64,000 bases of DNA from Nocardioidaceae bacterium (GTDB lineage: Bacteria > Actinomycetota > Actinomycetes > Propionibacteriales > Nocardioidaceae), in contig CP076053.1 of NCBI GenBank assembly GCA_018672315.1, positions 979,827 through 1,043,826 of the forward strand, written 5' to 3'. Shown here piece by piece: positions 27,412-36,218 of the stretch (its first letter is position 1; every line of letters starts with the position of its first letter). Under the pieces are notes generated by a model. That model saw only the letters and a program-made list of their open reading frames with translations. It was not told the origin of the DNA and did no database searches. The position numbers and the translations under genes are program-made.

Positions 27412-28578
27412 TCAGGCCTGTGCGGCCAGCTCGGCGGCCTTGTCGGCCGCACCGTCCATGGTCTCGGCCATCGTGACGAGCGGGTGGTTCGCCTCGCTCA
27501 GGATGCGACGACCCTCCTCCACGTTGTTGCCGTCGAGCCGCACGACCAGCGGCTTGTTCGCGTCGTCGCCGAGGATCTCCAGGGCCTGCACGATGCCGTC
27601 GGCGACCGCGTCGCAGGCGGTGATGCCGCCGAAGACGTTGACGAAGACGCTCTTGACCTGGGGGTCGTTGACGATCACGTCGAGGCCGTCGGCCATGACC
27701 TGCGCCGAGGCACCGCCACCGATGTCGAGGAAGTTGGCGGGCTTCATGCCGCCGTGCTTCTCGCCCGCGTACGCCACCACGTCGAGGGTGCTCATCACGA
27801 GGCCCGCGCCGTTGCCGATGATGCCGACCTGGCCGTCGAGCTTGACGTAGTTCAGGCCCTTGTCCTTGGCCTTCTGCTCGAGCGGGTCGGCGTCCTCCTT
27901 GATGACGAAGTCCGCGTGCTCGGCGTGCCGGAAGTCGGCGTTCTCGTCGAGGGTGACCTTGCCGTCGAGCGCGTCGACCTTGTCTCCGTCGACGCGACCG
28001 AGCGGGTTCACCTCGACCAGCGAGGCGTCCTCGGCGATGAAGCACTCCCACAGCGCCTTGAACGCCTCACGCAGCCCGTCGGCGATGTCGGTGGGGAACT
28101 TGCCCTCGGCGATGATGCGGTCGGCGACCTCGTCGGTGACACCCTCGAGCGGGTCGATCTGCACGCGGGCGATCTTGTCGGGGTCGGTCTTGGCGACCTC
28201 CTCGATCTCCACACCGCCCTCGACCGACGCGATGCACAGGTAGGACCGGTTGGTGCGGTCGACCAGGTAGGAGAAGTAGTACTCCTCGTCGATCTGGGCG
28301 ATCGGCACCAGCAGCACGCGGTGCACCGTGTGGCCCTTGATGTCCATCCCGAGGATCTCGCCGGCCTTCTCGACCGCCTCGTCCGGGGTCTTGGCGAGCT
28401 TGACGCCGCCGGCCTTGCCTCGTCCACCGACCTTCACCTGCGCCTTGACCACGACCTTGCCGCCGAGCTCCTCGGCCGCCGCGCGGGCGTCCTCGGCGTT
28501 CTCGACGACCCTGCCCATGGTGACCGGCACGTCGTGCTTGGCGAAGAGCTCCTTCGCTTGGTACTCCATCAGGTCCAC
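27412..28578 (-). CDS. sucC: ADP/GDP-forming succinate-CoA ligase subunit beta
   Basis: Beta subunit with the ATP-grasp fold that binds nucleotide and succinate, 388 aa from the GTG ([12 protein letters not shown]). An internal ATG three codons later is the alternative; family members usually begin MDLxEYQ, which favours the GTG. Visible motifs are [24 protein letters not shown] (Mg site), [19 protein letters not shown] and [12 protein letters not shown]. First gene of sucCD, with a plausible promoter 57 nt upstream. Confidence 0.95.
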   Translation of the reverse strand: MDLMEYQAKELFAKHDVPVTMGRVVENAEDARAAAEELGGKVVVKAQVKVGGRGKAGGVKLAKTPDEAVEKAGEILGMDIKGHTVHRVLLVPIAQIDEEYYFSYLVDRTNRSYLCIASVEGGVEIEEVAKTDPDKIARVQIDPLEGVTDEVADRIIAEGKFPTDIADGLREAFKALWECFIAEDASLVEVNPLGRVDGDKVDALDGKVTLDENADFRHAEHADFVIKEDADPLEQKAKDKGLNYVKLDGQVGIIGNGAGLVMSTLDVVAYAGEKHGGMKPANFLDIGGGASAQVMADGLDVIVNDPQVKSVFVNVFGGITACDAVADGIVQALEILGDDANKPLVVRLDGNNVEEGRRILSEANHPLVTMAETMDGAADKAAELAAQA

Positions 28579-28634
28579 TGGTTCACAGCCTGTCTTCTCT
28601 CGGGTCCGGCCTCGGGCCGGAGGACAACATCGCG

Positions 28635-28640
28635 ACCCTA
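28635..28640 (-). promoter_or_regulatory. candidate -10 box of sucCD
   Basis: TAGGGT on the minus strand about 57 nt upstream of the sucC start, within the 150-bp divergent spacer. No clear -35 box seen. Confidence 0.35.
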
Positions 28641-28715
28641 GTCCTCGTGCGCCTCGCCGTGCAGCCTGGTCGCAGCCAGGGGCACGTGAGATGGGTGACG
28701 GCGACGGGGGCCGCC

Positions 28716-28721
28716 TAGAGT
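28716..28721 (+). promoter_or_regulatory. leaderless -10 box of the epoxide-hydrolase-like gene
   Basis: TAGAGT, 7 nt before the ATG at 28729. Confidence 0.5.
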
Positions 28722-28728
28722 CCTGCCC

Positions 28729-29658
28729 ATGACGAGCGGACCTGCACCAGGACGCCGCGGCGGGCCCACCGGTTCGCGGCGACGCGACGTGGCGGGGGCG
28801 GGGGGCGTACGCCTTCGGGTCACCGAGTCCGGCCCGGCCGACGGCGGCCCCGACGGCGTCCACCTGCTCCTGGTGCACGGCTATCCCGACGACGCCTCGA
28901 TGTGGGACGACGTCGTCGACCACCTGCCGCCCGACTGGCACGTCGTCCGGCACGACGTGCGCGGTGCCGGTGGGTCCGAGGCCCCGGCCCGGCGGGAGGC
29001 GTACGCGATCTCATGCCTGGTCGGCGACATCGCCGCCGTCGTCGAGAGCTGCGTCCCCGACGGCGCTCGGGTGCACCTGGCCGCCCACGACTGGGGAGCC
29101 ATCCAGTCCTGGGCCGCGATCGACCAGCACGCGCCGAGCTCCCTGCAGGGCCGCGTGGCCTCCTACACCGCCATGAGTGGACCCAGCCTCGACGAGCTCG
29201 GACTCTCCCTGCGGCGCCGCGGCGGACTGCGGCGCCTGCTCAAGCAGCTCGTGCTGCACAGCTGGTACGTCTGGCTCTTCCACCTCCCGCGACTGCCCGA
29301 GTGGCTGTGGACCCGGCAGCCGTGGTGGTTGCGCCGCGTCATCCGGCTGCTCGACGACACCACGAGACTGCTCGACTGGGGCCCCCAGGTCGCCGCGAAC
29401 GCACGCCCGGGCCTCGAGCTCTACCGCGCGAACGTCACCCAGCGCATCCGCGACCCGCGGGACTGGCGCAGCGACGTGCCCACGCAGCTGCTCATCGCCA
29501 CCGACGACCCGTGGATCAGCACCGCGTCCCTGCACGGGCTCGACCGGCACCTCACCGACCTGCGCCGCGTCGAGGTCGACGAGGGCCACTGGCTGCCCCG
29601 CGTACGCCCCGGCTGGGTGGCGGACCAGGTGGCCGAGCAGGTGCTCAGGCAGGCGTGA
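28729..29658 (+). CDS. alpha/beta hydrolase, epoxide hydrolase-like
   Basis: 309 aa alpha/beta hydrolase whose nucleophile position is aspartate: [11 protein letters not shown] (about Asp 121), where ordinary esterases have serine. That pattern belongs to epoxide hydrolases and haloalkane dehalogenases. The oxyanion motif is VHGYPDD (about residues 49-55). A candidate acid aspartate is in IATDDPWIS, and the catalytic histidine is in DEGHWLP. A tryptophan-rich cap region (WYVWLF...[12 protein letters not shown]) lies between. Substrate unknown. Leaderless start. Its 3' end overlaps the convergent B12-domain gene by 14 nt. Confidence 0.85.
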   Translation: MTSGPAPGRRGGPTGSRRRDVAGAGGVRLRVTESGPADGGPDGVHLLLVHGYPDDASMWDDVVDHLPPDWHVVRHDVRGAGGSEAPARREAYAISCLVGDIAAVVESCVPDGARVHLAAHDWGAIQSWAAIDQHAPSSLQGRVASYTAMSGPSLDELGLSLRRRGGLRRLLKQLVLHSWYVWLFHLPRLPEWLWTRQPWWLRRVIRLLDDTTRLLDWGPQVAANARPGLELYRANVTQRIRDPRDWRSDVPTQLLIATDDPWISTASLHGLDRHLTDLRRVEVDEGHWLPRVRPGWVADQVAEQVLRQA

Positions 29659-30058
29659 CGGAGCCGGCGACCCAGTCGGTGATCTCGGTGGTCGGCGTGC
29701 CCGGGGTGAAGATGCGCGCCACGCCGAGACGCTCGAGCTCGGGCAGGTCCTCCTCGGGCACGATGCCGCCGCCGAAGACCACGATGTCGCGGGCGTCGTT
29801 CTCCTCGAGCAGCGCCATCACCTTGCGGAAGTGGGTCAGGTGGGCACCGGAGAGCACCGAGAGGCCGATCATGTCGGCGTCCTCGGCGATCGCCGCCGCG
29901 ACGATCTGCTCGGGCGTCTGCTGCAGCCCCGTGTAGATGACCTCGTGGCCGGCGTCGCGGAGCGCACGCGCGACGACCTTGATGCCGCGGTCGTGACCGT
30001 CGAGCCCGGGCTTCGCGACGACGATGCGTACAGCCGTGGACGTTTTCACACTGCTCAT
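29645..30058 (-). CDS. stand-alone cobalamin-binding domain protein
   Basis: 137 aa, made up almost only of a B12-binding Rossmann-like domain of the methylmalonyl-CoA mutase C-terminal type. The lower-ligand signature DxHxxG reads [10 protein letters not shown] (about residues 19-28), followed by the SVLSGAH and [11 protein letters not shown] segments typical of the small mutase domain. No catalytic mutase subunit is in the window, so it may pair with an acyl-CoA mutase large subunit elsewhere. ATG at 30058 chosen because TAGTGT lies 7 nt upstream; a longer start would extend into the spacer. Confidence 0.88.
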   Translation of the reverse strand: MSSVKTSTAVRIVVAKPGLDGHDRGIKVVARALRDAGHEVIYTGLQQTPEQIVAAAIAEDADMIGLSVLSGAHLTHFRKVMALLEENDARDIVVFGGGIVPEEDLPELERLGVARIFTPGTPTTEITDWVAGSVTPA

Positions 30059-30065
30059 GGGTGTG

Positions 30066-30071
30066 ACACTA
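30066..30071 (-). promoter_or_regulatory. leaderless -10 box of the B12-domain gene
   Basis: TAGTGT on the minus strand, 7 nt before the ATG at 30058. Confidence 0.45.
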
Positions 30072-30136
30072 ACCACCGGAGGGCCCGTACGCCCGCTGCG
30101 GTTCTCCACAGAGGCGACCGTCACATGGTTGGACCC

Positions 30137-30152
30137 GTGACAAAGCCGTTAC
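30137..30152 (+). promoter_or_regulatory. GTGAC-N6-GTTAC direct repeat, possible MtrA-type site
   Basis: Two half-sites 11 bp apart, about 87 nt upstream of the M23 start, with the same geometry as the repeat before the lytic transglycosylase at 15844-15859. Confidence 0.35.
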
Positions 30153-30238
30153 CGTGGTCGTTGTTTCCCCCTGACGCCCCGGTCGACCCGGGGGGCACCC
30201 GATCCGACGGTGTGACCTCGGAGACAGACAGGACGTAC

Positions 30239-31132
30239 ATGGGACACGAGCGACCGACCTCGCACCGCGCACCCGGGCGCGCGCGACGCAGGGCCGCCGG
30301 CGGCACGGGCCGTCGACAGGTCATGCGGACGCGTACGCGCGCAGCCGTCACCGTCCCCCTGCTGACCGGTCTCGCGGTGTTCTCGGTCATCGGTGGCGGC
30401 ACCGCCGCCGACAGCGCGGCGATCTCGCCCACCTCGGGCCCGGCCCCGATGACGACACCCCCCATGGCCCTGACGGCTGCGTCGCCCGTGTCAGCGTTCG
30501 GCTCGTACGCCTCCCTGTCGCCGCGGGCCGTGACCGGCTCGAGCACCCCGATCCGCGAGGCCGTGCTGCTGGACCGCGGCCTTCCGGTCAGCCGGGACTC
30601 CGAGCGTCAGGCGCTCGGCCAGTCCTCGAGGACCGAGCTGCGTCCCGCGTCCGGTGCCGTCGCCAAGCAGTCGAACGCGGCGCTCGCCGAGCTGGCCCAG
30701 GCGGCCCAGGAGACGGCGAACCGCACGCCGCAGAACTCCTGGAAGCTGCCGCTGCAGAGCTACCGCCTCACGGCGTTCTTCGGTCAGGGCGGCGCGCTGT
30801 GGTCGAGCCGCCACACGGGGCTGGACTTCGCGGCGCCCGAGGGCACGATCCTCAGCTCGATCACCCCCGGCCGCGTGATCTCCGCGTCCTACGCCGGCGC
30901 GTACGGGGAGCGCATCATCATCCGTACGCCCGACGGCATCGAGCTCTCCTACTGCCACCTCTCCGCCTACGGCGTCCAGGTCGGCGACCAGGTCGTCGCA
31001 GGTCAGACCATCGGCAAGGTCGGCACGACCGGCAACAGCACCGGACCGCACCTGCACCTGGAGGTGCGACCCGGCGGCGGGGACCCCGTGGACCCGTTCG
31101 CCGCGCTGGTCTCGCGCGGCGTCAACCCCTGA
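30239..31132 (+). CDS. secreted M23 family metallopeptidase
   Basis: 297 aa predicted cell-wall endopeptidase. A basic N-terminus precedes a signal/anchor helix (about residues 35-52), then an Ala/Ser/Thr-rich linker and a short coiled segment (NAALAELAQAAQETANR, about 145-161). The LytM/M23 domain spans about 170-295, with zinc ligands in RHTGLDFAAPEG and the HxH motif in TGPHLHLEVRPGGG. The ATG has AGGA 5 nt upstream. The 180-bp leader region carries a direct repeat shared with the transglycosylase gene. Confidence 0.9.
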   Translation: MGHERPTSHRAPGRARRRAAGGTGRRQVMRTRTRAAVTVPLLTGLAVFSVIGGGTAADSAAISPTSGPAPMTTPPMALTAASPVSAFGSYASLSPRAVTGSSTPIREAVLLDRGLPVSRDSERQALGQSSRTELRPASGAVAKQSNAALAELAQAAQETANRTPQNSWKLPLQSYRLTAFFGQGGALWSSRHTGLDFAAPEGTILSSITPGRVISASYAGAYGERIIIRTPDGIELSYCHLSAYGVQVGDQVVAGQTIGKVGTTGNSTGPHLHLEVRPGGGDPVDPFAALVSRGVNP

Positions 31133-31156
31133 GCCGCGTCTCGGGCCGCGGGGGCC

Positions 31157-33709
31157 TCAGAGCTTCTCGACCGGGGCGTAGCGCAGCAGCAGCCGCTTGA
31201 CCCCGGCGGAGCCGAAGTCGATCGAGGCGGTCGACTGCTGGCCGGAGCCGTCGACGGCGACGACGGTGCCGAGCCCGAAGGAGTCGTGGGAGACCTTGTC
31301 GCCGGGCTCCAGCACGGGCACGTCGCGGCCCTTGCTCGCCTTGGCCGCGGCGTCGGCACGCAGCGAGGCCGAGTCGAAGGACCGGTTGACCCGCCGGGTG
31401 AGGGGTCGGATCGGCGTACGCCCGTCGCCACCCCCGATCGCGGAGCCGCCGGGGGCGACCTGCCGGCCCCACGAGGTCTGCTCGGCCTCGGTGCGCAGCC
31501 AGTCGACCAGGTCGACGGGCAGCTCGGCGAGGAACCTGCTCGCCGGGTTGTGCGCCGGCGCCCCCCAGGCCGACCTCATCAGGGCCCGGGAGACGTGGAG
31601 CCTGCGCTCGGCGCGGGTGAGGCCGACGTACGCCAGGCGTCGTTCCTCCTCGAGCTCGGCGGGGTCGCCGAGGGCTCGCTGGTGGGGGAAGATGCCGTCC
31701 TCGAGACCGGTCAGGAAGACGACCGGGAACTCCAGTCCCTTCGCGGTGTGGAGGGTCATCAGCGTCACGACCCCCGGCTCGGGGCCGTCGCCCTCGGCGG
31801 GGGTGTCGGGGATCTGGTCGGCGTCGGCGACCAGGGCGACGCGTTCGAGGAACGCGGACAGACCGGGCAGCTCGGGCTCGTCGTCGTCCGTCGCGTCGGC
31901 GTCGGCGTCCGCGTCGTCACCGTCGTCACCGTCGTCGGTCCCGGCCGCGGCGCGTGCCGCCTCCGCGGCGGCCTCGTCGGCGAACTCCCGCGCGACCGCG
32001 ACGAGCTCGGCGAGGTTCTCCACGCGGGTCTCGTCCTGCGGGTCGTGGGTCTCCGCGATGCGGTCCTCGAGCTCGGGGAGGTAGCCGGTGCGGGTGAGCA
32101 TCGCCTCGAGCACGACGTCGGCGCGCTCGCCCGCGTCGACCATCTGGGTGAGCTCCTCCACCACCGCGACGAAGGACCGGATGGACGACAGGGACCGCGA
32201 GGCGATGCCCGGCGCCTTCTCGGCGCGGGTCAGGGCGCCCCAGAAGCTGGTGCCCTCGCGCTCGGCGTACGCCGCCACCATCGCCTCGGCCCGGTCGCCG
32301 ATGCCGCGACGTGGCGTGTTCAGGATGCGACGCAGGGAGACCTCGTCGTCGGGGTTGACCAGGATGCGCAGGTAGGCGAGAGCGTCCTTGACCTCGGCGC
32401 GCTCGTAGAAGCGCACCCCGCCGACGACCTTGTAGGGCGTGCCCATCCGGATGAAGACCTCTTCGAACACCCGGGACTGCGCGTTGGTGCGGTAGAACAC
32501 CGCGACGTCGGCGGGCCGCACGTCCTCGTCCTTGGTCAGCGTGCCGATGCGGTCGGCGACGAAGCGGGCCTCGTCGCGCTCGTCGTCGGCGACGTAGCCG
32601 ATGATCTTCTCGCCGTCGCCGGCCTCGGACCACAGGCGCTTGTCCTTGCGACCGCGGTTGCGGGAGATCACCGAGTTCGCCGCGGTCAGGATCGTCTGGG
32701 TGGAGCGGTAGTTCTGCTCGAGCATCACCGTGCGGGCGTCGGGGAAGTCGGACTCGAAGTCCATGATGTTGCGGATGTTGGCACCGCGGAAGGCGTAGAT
32801 CGACTGGTCGGCGTCGCCGACGACCATCAGTTCCGACGGCTCCACCCGCGGCTCGGCGGGCTGGTCGGCCTCACCGCCGCTCGCGGTCAGCGGGTCGCCG
32901 GCGGGGTTCTCGGGGTCGTAGCCGCACAGCTGGTGCACCAGCGCGTACTGCGCGTGGTTGGTGTCCTGGTACTCGTCGACCAGCACGTGACGGAACCGCC
33001 GCCGGTAGGCCTCGCGCACCTCGGGGAAGGTCTGGAACAGGCGCACCGTCGTCATGATCAGGTCGTCGAAGTCCAGCGCGTGGGCGTCGACGAGGCGTCG
33101 CTGGTAGAGCGCGTACGCCTTCGCGTGCGCCCGCTCGACGTCGCTCGTGGCCTCCTCGGCGCAGTCCTCTGCGTCCTTCAGCTCGTTCTTCGCGTTGGAG
33201 ACCCAGGCCAGGACCGAGCGGGGCGGGAACTTCTTGGCGTCGAGCTCGAGCTCCTTGCACACCAGCGTCATGAGCCGTCGCGAGTCGGCCGCGTCGTAGA
33301 TCGTGAAGGTCGGCTTGATCTCGAGCCGCCCGATCTCGCGGCGCAGGATGCGTACGCAGGCGGAGTGGAACGTGGAGACCCACATGATGCGGGCGCGGCG
33401 GCCGACCAGGTCCTCGACGCGTTCGCGCATCTCGGCGGCGGCCTTGTTGGTGAAGGTGATCGCGAGGATCGAGCCCGGGTGGGCGCCGCGCTGGGAGATC
33501 AGCCATGCGATGCGCCGGGTGAGCACCCGCGTCTTGCCCGAGCCCGCGCCCGCGACGACGAGGAGCGGCGGACCGGCGTGCTGCACCGCTTCGCGCTGCG
33601 GCTCGTTGAGGCCCGCGAGCAGCTGGTCGGGGGTCGGACCCGAGGCCCGCGCGGCCCTGCCGGTCTCGGTGCTCCCGGTGGCTGAGGTCGTCTCGCTGGT
33701 GGCAGTCAT
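31157..33709 (-). CDS. pcrA: ATP-dependent DNA helicase PcrA/UvrD
   Basis: Superfamily 1A 3'-5' helicase for repair and for clearing stalled complexes, 850 aa. It has a Q-motif (LNEPQREAV), Walker A VVAGAGSGKTRVLTRR (about residues 52-67), Walker B LVDEYQDTN, motif III GDADQSIYAFRGA, motif IV EQNYRSTQ, motif V TLHTAKGLEFPVVF and motif VI VGLTRAERRL. An acidic Asp/Ala insertion lies near residues 588-610. The C-terminal Tudor-like RNA polymerase-binding region (GDKVSHDSFGLGTVVAV) identifies the PcrA type. TAGGCT lies 10 nt before the ATG. Confidence 0.96.
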   Translation of the reverse strand: MTATSETTSATGSTETGRAARASGPTPDQLLAGLNEPQREAVQHAGPPLLVVAGAGSGKTRVLTRRIAWLISQRGAHPGSILAITFTNKAAAEMRERVEDLVGRRARIMWVSTFHSACVRILRREIGRLEIKPTFTIYDAADSRRLMTLVCKELELDAKKFPPRSVLAWVSNAKNELKDAEDCAEEATSDVERAHAKAYALYQRRLVDAHALDFDDLIMTTVRLFQTFPEVREAYRRRFRHVLVDEYQDTNHAQYALVHQLCGYDPENPAGDPLTASGGEADQPAEPRVEPSELMVVGDADQSIYAFRGANIRNIMDFESDFPDARTVMLEQNYRSTQTILTAANSVISRNRGRKDKRLWSEAGDGEKIIGYVADDERDEARFVADRIGTLTKDEDVRPADVAVFYRTNAQSRVFEEVFIRMGTPYKVVGGVRFYERAEVKDALAYLRILVNPDDEVSLRRILNTPRRGIGDRAEAMVAAYAEREGTSFWGALTRAEKAPGIASRSLSSIRSFVAVVEELTQMVDAGERADVVLEAMLTRTGYLPELEDRIAETHDPQDETRVENLAELVAVAREFADEAAAEAARAAAGTDDGDDGDDADADADATDDDEPELPGLSAFLERVALVADADQIPDTPAEGDGPEPGVVTLMTLHTAKGLEFPVVFLTGLEDGIFPHQRALGDPAELEEERRLAYVGLTRAERRLHVSRALMRSAWGAPAHNPASRFLAELPVDLVDWLRTEAEQTSWGRQVAPGGSAIGGGDGRTPIRPLTRRVNRSFDSASLRADAAAKASKGRDVPVLEPGDKVSHDSFGLGTVVAVDGSGQQSTASIDFGSAGVKRLLLRYAPVEKL

Positions 33710-33784
33710 CGCGTACGCCAGCCTACGGTCGCGCGCCGACGCTCCCGGCCGGGGCGGGAAGCCGCCTGTGGATCACCGGGTCGG

Positions 33785-34129
33785 TCACCAGAAGAGGGCG
33801 ACGAAGGTGTTCAGCACCTCGAGCACGAGGAAGCCGTAGAAGAGCCCCTCGGGGATCGAGGGCTTCTTGCGGTTCGCCCAGGCGAGCACGGCCAGCACCA
33901 GGGCGATCGCCAGCTTCACACCGATCTTGGTGTGGTTCACGTCCTCGCCGTCCATGCCCTCGAGCACGCCGACGAGCAGCAGACCGGCCACCAGCTGGGT
34001 GTTGATCGAGTGCAGGATGATCGCGTCGATCACCTTCGCCTCGGACTTCAGCTGTCGCAGCAGTCCGAACAGCACCCCGGCCAGACCCACGAGGTGCACC
34101 ACGAGCAGCAGCCAGTAGACGACGGTCAT
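33785..34129 (-). CDS. small four-helix membrane protein
   Basis: 114 aa, unrecognised function. Four hydrophobic segments at about residues 4-24, 42-58, 69-85 and 94-113, with a polar loop GMDGEDVNHTKIG between helices 2 and 3. The ATG is preceded by TAGGCT at 6 nt, indicating a leaderless transcript. It lies 75 bp upstream of pcrA on the same strand and after the PspC kinase/regulator pair; no clear functional link to either. Confidence 0.75.
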   Translation of the reverse strand: MTVVYWLLLVVHLVGLAGVLFGLLRQLKSEAKVIDAIILHSINTQLVAGLLLVGVLEGMDGEDVNHTKIGVKLAIALVLAVLAWANRKKPSIPEGLFYGFLVLEVLNTFVALFW

Positions 34130-34135
34130 GGGCTC

Positions 34136-34141
34136 AGCCTA
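34136..34141 (-). promoter_or_regulatory. leaderless -10 box of the 114-aa membrane protein
   Basis: TAGGCT on the minus strand, 6 nt before the ATG at 34129. Confidence 0.5.
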
Positions 34142-34171
34142 GGTGTGTCCCGACCGGGGCCCGCGACCGTG

Positions 34172-34855
34172 TCACAGCAGACGGCGCTCGCTGGCCCAGC
34201 GCGTCAGCTCGTGGCGGCTCGAGAGCTGGAGCTTGCGGAGCACCGCGCCCATGTGGCTCTCCACGGTCTTGACCGAGATGAACAGCTCGGCGGCGGTCTC
34301 GCGGTAGGAGTAGCCGCGGGCGATCAGACGCATCACCTCGCGCTCACGCTCGGTCAGCCGGTCCAATGCGGGGTCGAGGGAGGTCGGGGGCGCCGCGCCG
34401 GCGCCTGCGAAGGCGTCCAGCACGAATCCGGCGAGCCGGGGCGAGAACACCGCGTCACCGTCGGCCACCCGGCGTACGGCGTCCAGCAGCTCGTCGCGGG
34501 AGATCGTCTTGGTGACGTAGCCGCGCGCTCCGGCACGGATGGCACCGATGACGTCCTCGGCGGCGTCGGAGACGCTCAGCGCCAGGAACCGGGTGCCGGG
34601 CGCGCGGGCCCCCACCTGCTGCAGGACGCTCGCCCCGCCCCCGCCGGGCAGGTGGATGTCGAGCAGGACCACCTCCGGACGGTGCGTGAGCACGGCGGCC
34701 ACGGCGCCCTCGACGTCCTCGGCCTCCGCGACGACCTCGACCGCCCCGGCGAGCTCCCCGCGCACCCCGGCGCGGAACATCGCGTGGTCGTCGACCACCA
34801 CGACCCTCGTGGGTGTGGTCGGCGAGGGCCGCTCGGCCGCCCCGGGGCCGGTCAC
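34172..34855 (-). CDS. LuxR/NarL-type response regulator
   Basis: 227 aa transcription factor of a two-component system. The receiver domain (about residues 16-130) has the acidic pocket in VVVDDHAMF, the phosphoacceptor aspartate in VVLLDIHLPGGGG (about Asp 65) and the lysine in GYVTKTIS. A C-terminal LuxR helix-turn-helix follows (LTEREREVMRLIARGYSYRETA...SVKTVESHMGAVLRKL). The GTG start overlaps the kinase stop by 4 nt. The 18-bp palindrome upstream of the kinase is its likely operator. Confidence 0.93.
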   Translation of the reverse strand: MTGPGAAERPSPTTPTRVVVVDDHAMFRAGVRGELAGAVEVVAEAEDVEGAVAAVLTHRPEVVLLDIHLPGGGGASVLQQVGARAPGTRFLALSVSDAAEDVIGAIRAGARGYVTKTISRDELLDAVRRVADGDAVFSPRLAGFVLDAFAGAGAAPPTSLDPALDRLTEREREVMRLIARGYSYRETAAELFISVKTVESHMGAVLRKLQLSSRHELTRWASERRLL

Positions 34856-36132
34856 CGGGCCGCCTCCGCGGGTCGCGGGACCCGGAGGGTCACCTCGGTG
34901 CCCCAGCCGGGGTGGGTGCGGACGTGCGAGGTGCCCCCGGCGCGCTCGAGCCGTCCGGCGATGCTGTGCCGCAGACCGCGGCGGTCCTCGGCGACCTCGG
35001 TGACCTCGAAACCGCGACCACGGTCCCTGACGAACACCTCGACGAGATCGGGCGCCACCTCGGCGTACACGTCGACGCTGGGCGCACCGGAGTGACGTGC
35101 CGCGTTGGTCACGGCCTCGCGGGCGGCGGCGACCAGCGGCTCCACGAGCGGGTCGTCGGCCGCCAGGTCCCCGACCACCACGACGTCGACGGTCACCCCC
35201 GTGCCGTCCTCGACGGACGCGGCGGCCGTACGCAGCCCCTCGGCCAGGTCGAGCGCACCACCGGTCGGCCGGTCCGCGAACAGCCACGTCCGCAGCTCGC
35301 GCTCCTGGCCGCGCGCCAGCCTCGAGACCGTCGCCGGGTCGTGGGCGCTGCGCTGGATCAGCGCGAGCGTCTGCAGCACCGAGTCGTGCAGGTGGGTCGC
35401 GACGTCGGCCCTCTCCTCCGAGCGCACCCGCTCGGCGCGCTCCTCGAGGTATCCCCGGGCCAGCCGGGCCACCCAGGGGCCTGTGACGACCCCGACGACC
35501 ACCACGACGAGCAGCCCGCCGCCCAGGGAGCTGCGGCCGACCAGCAGCACCGCGAGCGCCGCCACCAACAACGTGACGCCGCCGACGAGACGCGCGTACG
35601 CAGGGAGCCCACCGCGGCCGAGCAGCAGCCCGAGGATGCCCAGACGTCCACCGGCGAGCCGCTCCTCCTCCGCCACGTCGGCCTGCCGCCAGAGCGCCGC
35701 GAGCCCGGCGCCGGCCAGCAAAAGGGGCCACACGAACCCGGTCGTGCCCGTCAGCGCTCCGAACAGCCCGACCCCGCCGAGCACGAGCGCGCCCACGACC
35801 GCCCACGCCCCCGCGACCGCGAGGGGAGTGCGTCGCCCGGTGCGCAGGCCTGCACGCTCGGCGGCCACCAGACCGGGGGCCTCGGCGGCGGCACGGTCGC
35901 GGCGGACCGCCCGGTCGCTGGGCAGCACCAGCCACAGCGCGGCGTACAGCACGAGCCCGAAGCCGCTCGCGAGCACCAGGAGCGCGAACGTCCACCGCAC
36001 GTGCTCGGACCGGACGCCGAGGTGCTCCGCCACGCCTCCGGCGACACCCCCGACCCACCGGTCGGAGGTGCTGCGGAACGCACGGGGCACCTCCCCGTGA
36101 GGGGGCGCCGAGGCGGGGGCCGTCGTGGTCAC
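34852..36132 (-). CDS. PspC-domain sensor histidine kinase
   Basis: 426 aa membrane histidine kinase from GTG 36132. The N-terminal PspC domain (about residues 18-72: WVGGVAGGVAEHLGV...LWLVLPSD) is followed by several hydrophobic helices. The dimerisation segment carries the phosphoacceptor histidine in HLHDSVLQTLALIQ, typical of NarL-partner kinases. The ATPase domain has EAVTNAARHSG and DRGRGF. Probably senses envelope state through PspC. Coupled by a 4-nt overlap to the response regulator. GACCAT lies 6 nt upstream of the start. Confidence 0.9.
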   Translation of the reverse strand: MTTTAPASAPPHGEVPRAFRSTSDRWVGGVAGGVAEHLGVRSEHVRWTFALLVLASGFGLVLYAALWLVLPSDRAVRRDRAAAEAPGLVAAERAGLRTGRRTPLAVAGAWAVVGALVLGGVGLFGALTGTTGFVWPLLLAGAGLAALWRQADVAEEERLAGGRLGILGLLLGRGGLPAYARLVGGVTLLVAALAVLLVGRSSLGGGLLVVVVVGVVTGPWVARLARGYLEERAERVRSEERADVATHLHDSVLQTLALIQRSAHDPATVSRLARGQERELRTWLFADRPTGGALDLAEGLRTAAASVEDGTGVTVDVVVVGDLAADDPLVEPLVAAAREAVTNAARHSGAPSVDVYAEVAPDLVEVFVRDRGRGFEVTEVAEDRRGLRHSIAGRLERAGGTSHVRTHPGWGTEVTLRVPRPAEAAR

Positions 36133-36138
36133 ACCCCC

Positions 36139-36144
36139 ATGGTC
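36139..36144 (-). promoter_or_regulatory. possible leaderless -10 box of the kinase-regulator operon
   Basis: GACCAT on the minus strand, 6 nt before the GTG at 36132; the GAnnnT form mirrors GACGAT before the divergent PspC gene. Confidence 0.35.
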
Positions 36145-36166
36145 GCGCAGCGGACCCGGGGTGGGA

Positions 36167-36184
36167 ATCAGGGAAGTCCCTGAT
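36167..36184. promoter_or_regulatory. palindromic operator in the PspC divergent promoter
   Basis: ATCAGGGA-AG-TCCCTGAT, a perfect 8-bp inverted repeat with a 2-bp centre. Its centre (36175.5) is exactly 43.5 bp from both start codons (36132 and 36219). Confidence 0.65.
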
Positions 36185-36206
36185 GTGGCCGGCCGGTCCG
36201 CGAGCC

Positions 36207-36212
36207 GACGAT
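36207..36212 (+). promoter_or_regulatory. possible leaderless -10 box of the PspC/toast-rack operon
   Basis: GACGAT, 6 nt before the ATG at 36219, same form and spacing as the divergent kinase promoter. Confidence 0.35.
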
Positions 36213-36218
36213 GGAGCC

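Noticed and set aside
31286-33685. Plus-strand open frame of 799 codons opposite pcrA
   Set aside because: Mirror of the helicase coding frame; no independent evidence.
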